This document shows positions 8,386 through 15,174 of a stretch of DNA of 36,764 nt, in pieces; positions within the stretch are counted from its first letter, which is position 1; each line of letters starts with the position of its first letter. This DNA comes from JAYPUG01 sp038117265 (GTDB lineage Bacteria > Pseudomonadota > Alphaproteobacteria > UBA6615). Both the position numbers and the translations under genes were made by a program. The stretch lies in NCBI GenBank assembly GCA_038117265.1, contig JAYOFO010000020.1:1-36764 (forward strand). The letters are read 5' to 3'. The notes beneath the pieces are model-generated. The model was not told the DNA's origin and searched no databases. It was given only the letters and a program-made list of their open reading frames with translations.

Positions 8386-9755
8386 TGTGCCCTCCGTTCG
8401 GCATGGATTTGCTCGGCCAGCTCGCGAAGCCGCTGGCCATAGGGTGTGTCGTGCGGCTCCACGAAGAACTCCGACTGTTGCTTGCATCGCGCAGCCCATT
8501 CGTCGTCGCCGACCAACCCGGCCAGGGCGGCGGTCTGGTCCACCAGTTCGCGCATGCTGTGCGCCTTCAGGAATTCCGGAAGTTCAAAGATTTCGCGGAA
8601 GTGCACGTGAGCCGCATCGGCGTCGAGATGCTCGGCGCCGTCTTCGCGGGGAATGAAGCACAGGGCCGGCTTCCCATGCATCGCGGCCTCGATGATGATC
8701 GTCGAAAGCGGCGAAATCAGCGCGTCGATGTGGGTCAGCGTGTCGTGCGTGTCGCGATAGTCGGAGAGGAACTTCGTGCTGTTGCCGGCCGCGACGCCCT
8801 GCAGGTACTGGCGCATCGACTCCTCGATGCGCACATGCTGCCAGGTCTCCGACAGCAGTCCTTCACCGCCGGTGCCGCCACCGCCCCAGGGATGGGGGCG
8901 GTAGAGGACGGTACATTTCGGGATGTCCCCGCGCGCGATGGCGGTGTCCAGCGCCCGAAGGTGTTCGATCTCGCGCGCACCCTTGCTCGATCCCGCATAC
9001 ATGATCACGGGCCGATCGCCGGGCAGGCCGTTCCGGTTCAGGAACTCGTCGCGGTCGATGCGTGCCGGGCCGTTGAACAGGTCGAACTGGGCGCTGCCGA
9101 ACTTGAGGACGCGGGCCGGCGACATCCGCGCATATTCCACGGCGTGACGCCGCGTCTGTTCGCCCCAGACCAGCAAGAGGTCCGGCTCGCCCACCATGGC
9201 CTGTTTGGTGCTGGGATTGTCCCAGGAATTCATGATGACGAGGAGCGGGATGTCGCGTGCGCGGGTCAGTTCGACCAGATCGTTGATGAACAGCCCCTCC
9301 ATGACGCAGGGATGGATGACCAGATCCGGTGCCTCGCGCCGCAGCAGCGCATCCATGTCCGACGCCGGATTCCGGCGGAGCTTGCGATACGACCACCAGG
9401 AAAAGACACGCCGCACGCCGGGAAGCGCCAGGAAGCGCAGCAGCCGGTATGCCTTGTCGCCCAGGGTAAAGCGATGCAGCCGTCGGCGCGCCGCCGGCTG
9501 CGCCCCCCGCCGCCAGGCCAGCTGGTCCACCAGGTAGAGCCACTTCCATGCCTGTTGCCGGTGGGGGTCGGTCGTAAGGTGTTCCCACGGTCCCGGCAGA
9601 TCGAGGCGGGCGGGATCGATGCCTCCGATACGCTTGTGCCCCAGTTCGGGAAACACGAAGCCCACATCGTGATGCGCCGCCAGGTCGTCGAAGGTGCCGT
9701 TGTGGACGAAGTGCCGCACAACGACGTCGACCTCGATGAAGACCAGAACCTTCAT
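8382..9755 (-). CDS. GT-B-like glycosyl/glycerophosphotransferase-type protein
   Basis: A 457-residue protein resembling the GT-B enzymes of capsule and teichoic-acid-like loci. The C-terminal half has MYAGSSKGAREIEHLRALD, the basic/histidine segment VLYRPHPWG, and ISPLSTIIIEAAMHGKPALC, which matches the S-x-x-x-x-E-A/GKP donor-site pattern of CDP-glycerol glycerophosphotransferase-like and related GT-B proteins. The N-terminal half (HPCVMEGLFINDL, VIMNSWDNPSTKQAM, LVWGEQTRRHAVEYA) looks like the acceptor domain. It lies between the HAD phosphatase and the neuA-like gene, so it may transfer the nonulosonate made there. That assignment is inference; no donor-specific motif is evident to me. 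Confidence 0.65.
   Translation of the reverse strand: MKVLVFIEVDVVVRHFVHNGTFDDLAAHHDVGFVFPELGHKRIGGIDPARLDLPGPWEHLTTDPHRQQAWKWLYLVDQLAWRRGAQPAARRRLHRFTLGDKAYRLLRFLALPGVRRVFSWWSYRKLRRNPASDMDALLRREAPDLVIHPCVMEGLFINDLVELTRARDIPLLVIMNSWDNPSTKQAMVGEPDLLLVWGEQTRRHAVEYARMSPARVLKFGSAQFDLFNGPARIDRDEFLNRNGLPGDRPVIMYAGSSKGAREIEHLRALDTAIARGDIPKCTVLYRPHPWGGGGTGGEGLLSETWQHVRIEESMRQYLQGVAAGNSTKFLSDYRDTHDTLTHIDALISPLSTIIIEAAMHGKPALCFIPREDGAEHLDADAAHVHFREIFELPEFLKAHSMRELVDQTAALAGLVGDDEWAARCKQQSEFFVEPHDTPYGQRLRELAEQIHAERRAH
8391..8395 (-). promoter_or_regulatory. Shine-Dalgarno site that fixes the TTG start of the neuA-like gene
   Basis: GGAGG on the minus strand, five bases before the TTG at 8385. It lies inside the 3' end of the upstream gene and supports translation from TTG coupled to termination of that gene. 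Confidence 0.7.
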
Positions 9756-9812
9756 TCAGATGTTTTCCGCCATCGCATCGGCCGATGTCCCGGCCACAGA
9801 GGGGTCACCGCG

Positions 9813-10445
9813 TCAGTTCCGCGCGGACCCGGGCAGAGCCAGCAGGTCCTCGAGATCGCGCAGATCGTCGATCGCCGGCACGTCGGGGAACGCCGCCGCG
9901 AGGGTGCCGCCGCCGACACCGAAAAACGCCGCTCCGACCTCGAACGCGCATTCCCGGTCGTCGACGCCGTCGCCCACGATCGCGACGTCTTGGGGCGCGT
10001 ACCCGCCCGCAGTGGCAATGGCGTGAAAATTCTCCACCTTCCTTCCATGTCCCCCGTGGATGCCGTCGAACACGTCCGGGCCGAACAGGCCCACGACGGC
10101 CGGGACCAGGTGAGCCCTGGGCGTGGCGCTGTTCACGTGGATCGCCACGTCGCGCCCGGCGAGGTGCGAGACGATTTCCTTCGCGCCGGCGCGGAGCGGG
10201 CATCTGAGGATCTCGGCGGCCACCCAGCGTGTGTAGGCCGCGATCAGCGCATCCGCGTCGGCACCGGCATCCGCGGCGTATGTGGAAATGATCGCGGTCC
10301 GATCGCCCGGCGGATTGTCCAGTATCTCGGTCATCCGCGCGGCGCCGTTTCGCTCCGCGCCCAGAATCTCGAAGAACCCGCGCCGCTTGATGTCGTTGGA
10401 GTGAACCAGGGTGCCGTCGAAATCGAATACGACACAACGTGTCAT
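9813..10445 (-). CDS. HAD-family phosphatase
   Basis: A 210-residue HAD hydrolase with all four motifs: I, VFDFDGTLVHS (nucleophile Asp8, Asp10); II, HVNSATP (Ser106); III, GRKVENF (Lys136); IV, VGDGVDDRECA (Asp159 and Asp162/163). The insert between motifs I and II is long and helical in character, indicating a C1 cap. The gene is coupled by ATGA to the NeuB-cupin synthase upstream. KDN/Neu5Ac 9-phosphate pathways pair a synthase with a HAD phosphatase, so removal of a 9-phosphate from the condensation product is an attractive role. A sugar-phosphate phosphatase acting earlier in the pathway, or a repair role, is also possible. Confidence 0.82.
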   Translation of the reverse strand: MTRCVVFDFDGTLVHSNDIKRRGFFEILGAERNGAARMTEILDNPPGDRTAIISTYAADAGADADALIAAYTRWVAAEILRCPLRAGAKEIVSHLAGRDVAIHVNSATPRAHLVPAVVGLFGPDVFDGIHGGHGRKVENFHAIATAGGYAPQDVAIVGDGVDDRECAFEVGAAFFGVGGGTLAAAFPDVPAIDDLRDLEDLLALPGSARN

Positions 10446-12031
10446 ACGGCGTCGTCACCCTCGATCTTCGCCTGGAGCTGGAAGCGGCCCCAGTGATCGA
10501 CGATCGTTTTCCGGTCTTCGCGGGTCATGGCATTGATCGCCGCATCCTTGTAGACGGAATCGTTGTTGTAGGCGGTTGTCGAGATCTCCTCGAACACGCA
10601 TCCGGTATCGGTCCAGAAGCGGTGCCACACGCCCGGCAGGATCAGCAGCGTGTCGCCGGGCAGCAGGTGTTTGAGGCGGCCGTCGAGTTCGCTGTAGAGC
10701 TCTCCCCACACGATCTGGAAGGTCTCTTCCTTGCGCTTGTGGAAATGCGCCGGGTGCTTCTGCCCGGGCAGCTGGACGACGATCTTCTTGCAGTAGGAGC
10801 GGTTCACGCAGTTGATGAGAACGGCGCCCGTTTCGCGGAAATTCTCGATCCCATAGTGATGGGAATACTCGACCTCGAACTCGCTGCCGAGGACCACGCC
10901 GGCCTTGTTCAGCAGGGCCTTCACGTCGTGCACGGCGCTCTTGAGCATGCTGTAGGCGGGCGGCGGCGGGACATCCGCGTCGCTCAGGGCGATCGGCTGG
11001 TCGGGACCGATGGCCGCGTTGACCCGGATGCCGTTCTTCCAGTCTCCGCTCGCCAGGGTTCCCGCCACGTAGGGCATCGCGAAATAGACCATCTCGCGCG
11101 TGAGCTCGGTGCCGGGATCGATCGGCTGCCTGGCGAAGACGCCGCGCTGCAGGCTGTTGATCGACTCGACCTCCTCGGCCGTCGGCGGCTGGCGCTCGTG
11201 GGAACCGAGCAGGGCCTGCGCCTTCTTCCAGGCGGCGATCCAGGCGTCGACCTGTTCGGGCGTCGAGGAATAGGCGTTCAGCGTGATCTCGTCGGTGGGA
11301 AGGCCGACATGGCGCTCGAACAGCTGGGCCCCCTTGCACAGGGCGATCTGCACGGGAACGGTGTCGGCCGGGTCCTCGTGGGTCGACCAGCCGATGGGCC
11401 GGCCCGGGTATCGGTCCCGCAGGGTCTCGATGTTGTTGAGATGGCACAGCTCGTCGGGCGTCGGGTAGACCGACACGCAGTGCATCATCGCGAAATCGAC
11501 GCCGCGGTGTTCGAAGAAGCTCACAAGATTGTCGATGTCGGCCTGGAGCAGGCCGCCGGTCGAGAACACCAGCGGCAACCCCGAACCCGCGACGGCCGTC
11601 AAAAGCGGCCAGTCGGCCGCCGAGCAGCTCGCGATCTTGATGATGTCGAATCCCATCTCGGCGATGACCGCCACCGATTCCTCGTCGAAGGGCGTGCACA
11701 TCGAAAGCATGCCCTGCGCCCGCACCTCGTCCAGGAGCCGCTGATAGTCGTCGGACGCCAGTCGGGTCGAGACGAACCGGTCGATGTGCTTGGCGTCGCT
11801 GCCCTGGCGATGATCGGGGTGAATGAACGTGTCGAGCTGGCGGAACTGGAACTTCAGCGCCGCACGCACCCCGTGCCTGCGCACCACTTCGCCATGTGCG
11901 CGAATCACGTTGAGGCCGTGCTCGAGGGACCCCTGATGGTTGTTTGCCAGATCGAGGACGAAGAGGTCCTTGAAGTCGAATGATTCGGAATCTGTCATCT
12001 GCTGCTGGCTCGCGGGCGTCTGGTCTAGCAT
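10442..12031 (-). CDS. NeuB-type nonulosonate synthase fused to SAF and cupin domains
   Basis: A 529-residue three-domain protein. Residues about 24-275 form a NeuB TIM barrel: DLANNHQGS (27-35), LKFQFRQLDTFI, CTPFDEESV, IKIASCSAADWPLL, FSTGG, MHCVSVYPTPDE and FERHVGLPTDE. The expected reaction joins PEP to an N-acyl mannosamine-like or phosphorylated sugar to give a nine-carbon acid. Residues about 296-355 resemble the antifreeze-like SAF domain. Residues about 395-520 are a cupin with metal ligands in HFH (His429/His431), Glu436 and PGVWH (His470), as in lyxose-isomerase-like cupins. ATG 12031 was chosen because it lies just after the upstream stop (12051); ATG 11998 is an alternative. The tail probably makes or opens the sugar substrate; this is inferred. 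Confidence 0.85.
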   Translation of the reverse strand: MLDQTPASQQQMTDSESFDFKDLFVLDLANNHQGSLEHGLNVIRAHGEVVRRHGVRAALKFQFRQLDTFIHPDHRQGSDAKHIDRFVSTRLASDDYQRLLDEVRAQGMLSMCTPFDEESVAVIAEMGFDIIKIASCSAADWPLLTAVAGSGLPLVFSTGGLLQADIDNLVSFFEHRGVDFAMMHCVSVYPTPDELCHLNNIETLRDRYPGRPIGWSTHEDPADTVPVQIALCKGAQLFERHVGLPTDEITLNAYSSTPEQVDAWIAAWKKAQALLGSHERQPPTAEEVESINSLQRGVFARQPIDPGTELTREMVYFAMPYVAGTLASGDWKNGIRVNAAIGPDQPIALSDADVPPPPAYSMLKSAVHDVKALLNKAGVVLGSEFEVEYSHHYGIENFRETGAVLINCVNRSYCKKIVVQLPGQKHPAHFHKRKEETFQIVWGELYSELDGRLKHLLPGDTLLILPGVWHRFWTDTGCVFEEISTTAYNNDSVYKDAAINAMTREDRKTIVDHWGRFQLQAKIEGDDAV

Positions 12032-12050
12032 CGGTCGGTCTTCGCGTTCG

Positions 12051-13148
12051 TTATGTGAGTTGGAGGGCGTCGATCGTCCAGCCCGCATCATAGTCGATGC
12101 GGACGGAACGCCGCTGCTGTGCCGAGAGGTGTCCCGCCGCGATGACGAGCATCGTGTCCAGCCCGCGCGTCAGCGACAAATCGGGCGGGGTCTCCGCGCT
12201 GTCGAGCGCATCGGCGATGTGGCGGAGTTCCTGGATGAAGTCCTCGGGGCGGGTCTTCTCGAATTCAATCGTCTCGGCCGCGTCCTGGCCCGCGGCATAC
12301 GATACGGCATCGCGACCGGGCGCGAACCCGCAATGCCATTCGACATATCCGTTTTCGCCCTGCAGGCGCGCCCATTTGCGCGGCGGCTGGGTAACGACAT
12401 CCTGCACCGTCCGGCCGACCAGGCCGTTCTCGGTCTTCAGGTTCAAAAGGCAAAGCCGATCATAGTCCGTGCGTCCGTCGTTCACATAGTCGAGGGTCGC
12501 GGATACCTCCGAGACCCGGCCGGCGCCCGCGCAATGGGCGAAGTGCTGCCACAGGTTCAGGGCGTGGGAGTGTTCGCCGCTGGCACCGCCGCCGCGCTGC
12601 CAGAAACCCAGATAGCTGTCGTGCGGCCCGTCCAGCCAGGGATGGGCGGCAAAGATGCCTCCCCAGTATTCGCGGAACTCGACATCCAGTGTCGTGAGCG
12701 GGCCCAGCGAACCGCCACCGAGAATGTCGGTGGCCTTTGCCGCGGCGGCGCCGACGACATGGTCGTATCCGACGAACACCTTCACGCCGGCCGCTTTCGC
12801 CTTGTCGTGAAGCTCCTGGGCGCGCTCCAGGTCCGGGCGGCACACCGGTTTCTCGACCAGCAGTGCACGCGGGCTCTCGTCAAGCGCATCCAGGGCAAGA
12901 TCGACATGATTGTCGGGAGGCGTGCCGATCACGATGAGGTCGAACCCGCCGCGCGGCGCCTCGTCCGGGGTCGCGAGGCCGATCGCCTCGTCCCACGCGC
13001 CGTAGCGGCCGGGGTAGATGTCGCTGCGCGTGCGCAAGAGCGCGTCAGGGTCGCGGTCCACGAGCGTGACATTCCAACCCAGCGCACGAGACGCATTCGA
13101 CATGTGGTTGCCGATCGAGCCTGCGCCGAGAATTTTTACGTTGAGCAT
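12051..13148 (-). CDS. Gfo/Idh/MocA-family oxidoreductase
   Basis: A 365-residue NAD(P)-dependent sugar oxidoreductase-type protein. The N-terminal dinucleotide-binding motif is GAGSIGNH (residues 8-15). The family lysine lies in LLVEKPVCRP (EKP, Lys100), and VFVGYDHVV follows at the hinge to the substrate domain. A GEHSHALNLW block carries the candidate catalytic histidine. It precedes the NeuB-cupin gene by 19 bases, so it probably makes or adjusts the six-carbon precursor of that pathway. A second member of the same superfamily is encoded at 25005-25979, but the two are not close copies. The specific oxidation or reduction is unknown. Confidence 0.85.
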   Translation of the reverse strand: MLNVKILGAGSIGNHMSNASRALGWNVTLVDRDPDALLRTRSDIYPGRYGAWDEAIGLATPDEAPRGGFDLIVIGTPPDNHVDLALDALDESPRALLVEKPVCRPDLERAQELHDKAKAAGVKVFVGYDHVVGAAAAKATDILGGGSLGPLTTLDVEFREYWGGIFAAHPWLDGPHDSYLGFWQRGGGASGEHSHALNLWQHFAHCAGAGRVSEVSATLDYVNDGRTDYDRLCLLNLKTENGLVGRTVQDVVTQPPRKWARLQGENGYVEWHCGFAPGRDAVSYAAGQDAAETIEFEKTRPEDFIQELRHIADALDSAETPPDLSLTRGLDTMLVIAAGHLSAQQRRSVRIDYDAGWTIDALQLT

Positions 13149-13196
13149 TGGCTTTCTGGAGACTGGGGTTTCGTTGATGCGGTTGCGGGGAGGGCT

Positions 13197-13763
13197 TCAG
13201 ACGCGCGGTGCGTTGGGCACCATTTCAGCGAAGGTCGGCCCCGACCATTGCTCCGGCGCGACCACCGAAAGCCAGGCCTGATGTTGTCGGCCGGCCGCGA
13301 AGAACCGGTTCAGGGCGCGAAGGTCTCTCTCGTGTTTGTGCCGCAGCCGGTGGTGCCACCGCGCCCACATCGGCGCCGACGACATCTCCGCCCGTTTCGC
13401 GAGTACGTTCAACGCGGTCGCCTCGAAATAGAAGCGCGGCTCGATGAACCGCAGGCCGTCGATTTCGATGCCGTGGTTGGTTATCACGTCGTCGAGGTCG
13501 CGTGCACCGAACATTTGGCCGTACCGATGGTTCTGCGCCTGGACGCGCAGCCTTCGTTCGAGCGGCCCCGGCAGCCCAAAAGAGCTGTCGACGGGGATAT
13601 CCGCGAAGCGCTCGGCGCGAAGCCGGCTCGACATGATCATGTCGAGGTCGCCGTTGATCCGAATTCCGAGCATGGCAAGCCACGCGCTGTTCACGACCAG
13701 GAACTCCGAGGCCGGCAGTTCGTGCGCAATCAGCGCATCAATGAGTTTGATCTTCTCGATCAT
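13197..13763 (-). CDS. Uncharacterised protein with nucleotidyltransferase-like N-terminus
   Basis: A 188-residue protein I cannot name firmly. The N-terminal block LVVNSAWLAMLGIRINGDLD resembles the nucleotidyltransferase fold pattern (G-G/S, a hydrophobic helix, then D-h-D/E-h), with acidic pair Asp-Leu-Asp at GDLDM. The usual G-G/S glycines read as N-S, so it may be divergent or inactive. The second half (FYFEATALNVLAKRAEM, WARWHHRLRHKHERDLRALN) looks alpha-helical and basic. The start at 13763 overlaps the stop of the upstream gene as ATGA; the long frame to 13934 only covers that gene. It is one of three consecutive uncharacterised genes after the ABC exporter. Confidence 0.6.
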   Translation of the reverse strand: MIEKIKLIDALIAHELPASEFLVVNSAWLAMLGIRINGDLDMIMSSRLRAERFADIPVDSSFGLPGPLERRLRVQAQNHRYGQMFGARDLDDVITNHGIEIDGLRFIEPRFYFEATALNVLAKRAEMSSAPMWARWHHRLRHKHERDLRALNRFFAAGRQHQAWLSVVAPEQWSGPTFAEMVPNAPRV

Positions 13764-14368
13764 CCGACGCTGCGTCGTTCGGGGGTGGCGGCATACGTCT
13801 CGACGCAGGCGAGCAGCTGCTGGGTCTGCAGGTCGTTGTCCGTCGAGTGGATGATGTTGTCGTAGGTGTAGTTCGGCACCGAATCGCGGTGGTGCGCGCG
13901 GACCCGGTCCTTGATCTCCTTGATCTCGCGGCACCAGATCATTGTGGTGAAGATGTCCTTCGTGAACACATGGGGCCTGTCGATTCGCAGCAGGACGAGC
14001 CGCACCGTGAGATCGTCCGCGAGCAGGTAGCGGTACTTGTTGTCGGCCTTGGGCGAACGTGTCGTGTCGATGGCATAGACGTCTTCGACGAAATTGCGAA
14101 AGTGGTCACTGGCGATGGGTACGTCGCGCGCATCGACGATGTCGCCATCCCGGGCCAGTTCGGCTTCGATGGTTTCCCACAGGGGCCGGGCCGGTGGCCA
14201 CAAGAGGATGCCGATCCGGATATCGGCATATCGCCGGCGCAGCATCATGCTTTTCCAGGCCACGACCAGCGGGTTGTAGACCGTTCCCGCAAGCACCAGG
14301 CGTTTCAGGCCCAGCGCGTGGAGCAGGCTCGAAACTCCGGCCCGGATCGTTCTGGCGTTTCCCGACAT
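13760..14368 (-). CDS. Uncharacterised protein
   Basis: A 202-residue protein whose family I do not recognise. Visible blocks are RIGILLWPPARPLWETIEAE, DDLTVRLVLLRIDRPHVFTK, IWCREIKEIKDRVRAHH, and VPNYTYDNIIHSTDND near the C-terminus. The regular helix/strand alternation and the acidic-histidine end suggest an enzyme or regulator, but no catalytic signature is clear. I start it at the ATG at 14368, six bases after the upstream stop and with GGAG about 12 bases before it; the longer frame to 14947 reads over the ParB-like gene. Its stop overlaps the nucleotidyltransferase-like gene as ATGA, so the two products may act together. Confidence 0.6.
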   Translation of the reverse strand: MSGNARTIRAGVSSLLHALGLKRLVLAGTVYNPLVVAWKSMMLRRRYADIRIGILLWPPARPLWETIEAELARDGDIVDARDVPIASDHFRNFVEDVYAIDTTRSPKADNKYRYLLADDLTVRLVLLRIDRPHVFTKDIFTTMIWCREIKEIKDRVRAHHRDSVPNYTYDNIIHSTDNDLQTQQLLACVETYAATPERRSVG

Positions 14369-14373
14369 GCGTT

Positions 14374-15168
14374 TCAATCGCTCCGCGCGGAACGTCCGAA
14401 CACCGTGTTGAAGAACAAACGCGCCGACGCCTCGTCGACGTCTCCGTTGCGCACATGGGGCCAGGTCGCAGCCTCGGCCTCGTACACGACGCTCAGATAC
14501 GCCTGCGGCGGGGAGGCGTTCCTGCGCAGCCGCCGCCGAATGGCGGAGCGCGCGAAATGGGTGCTCTCGTAGCAGGCGAGCACGTCGCGCACGCCGAGGT
14601 GCGACAGCACGCTGGCCCGGTGGTTTCCGTCGCGGACCACGTGCTTTGCCAACCCGCTCTCCGACACCAGCGTATAGATTCGCAGGATGCGGCCGGGCCG
14701 GCGCATCTGGTGGAATCCCTTTTCGCGGATTTCCGTCAGAAGGGCGTAGAGGCGCTCGACAATCGGGCCCAGGAACTCCCGCGGGGTCGGTCCGGCGCGG
14801 CCCGATCCCAGGAACTTCGCAAGCGGGCGCACCCGACCCTCTTCCCAGGGCGTGAAGTACATGTGCCCGATTGCGCTGCCCGAAACCTGCCCGATTGTGC
14901 CGTCGAAGGACTCGAGCACACGCGTTTCGTAGGCCTCCTCCAGCCACGCTTCGAGCGATTCGCGGGTGTGTGCATGACGCAGCGCCTCGACGAACAGCGA
15001 CGTGCCATCGGGGCCGTAGGTGTAACCCTGCTCGTCGATCATGTCCGCCAGTTCGACCCGCAGGAGCCGCTCACTCGGGTAGAGCGCGTTCAGGGCCCAC
15101 CGCTCGAGCTCGGCTATGTGTCGAGATGCCGACATCCTTTCGCAGTCGAAACGTCGCTTGCGTCGCAC
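14374..15168 (-). CDS. Uncharacterised protein with ParB/Srx-like DGNHR motif
   Basis: A 264-residue protein whose clearest feature is HVVRDGNHRASVLSHLG (DGNHR at residues 180-184), the signature loop of ParB/sulfiredoxin-type nucleotide-binding domains. That loop sits late in the chain; the first 150 residues do not resemble DNA-binding ParB proteins. An enzymatic or kinase-like nucleotide-dependent role in glycan synthesis is more likely than chromosome partitioning, but this is inference. The start is a GTG six bases after the stop of the ABC transporter gene; an ATG at 15135, preceded by GAAAGG, is an alternative. It is the first of three adjacent uncharacterised genes. Confidence 0.65.
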   Translation of the reverse strand: MRRKRRFDCERMSASRHIAELERWALNALYPSERLLRVELADMIDEQGYTYGPDGTSLFVEALRHAHTRESLEAWLEEAYETRVLESFDGTIGQVSGSAIGHMYFTPWEEGRVRPLAKFLGSGRAGPTPREFLGPIVERLYALLTEIREKGFHQMRRPGRILRIYTLVSESGLAKHVVRDGNHRASVLSHLGVRDVLACYESTHFARSAIRRRLRRNASPPQAYLSVVYEAEAATWPHVRNGDVDEASARLFFNTVFGRSARSD

Positions 15169-15174
15169 GGCGGG

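Noticed and set aside
9776..9787. 12-base palindrome CATCGGCCGATG between the HAD and GT-B genes
   Set aside because: Short and GC-rich, no promoter-like elements or T-run nearby, so likely chance.
14374..15168. ParB-type chromosome or plasmid partition protein
   Set aside because: Only the DGNHR loop matches. No helix-turn-helix, ParA or parS-like repeats are seen, and the position of the loop late in the chain is unlike ParB.
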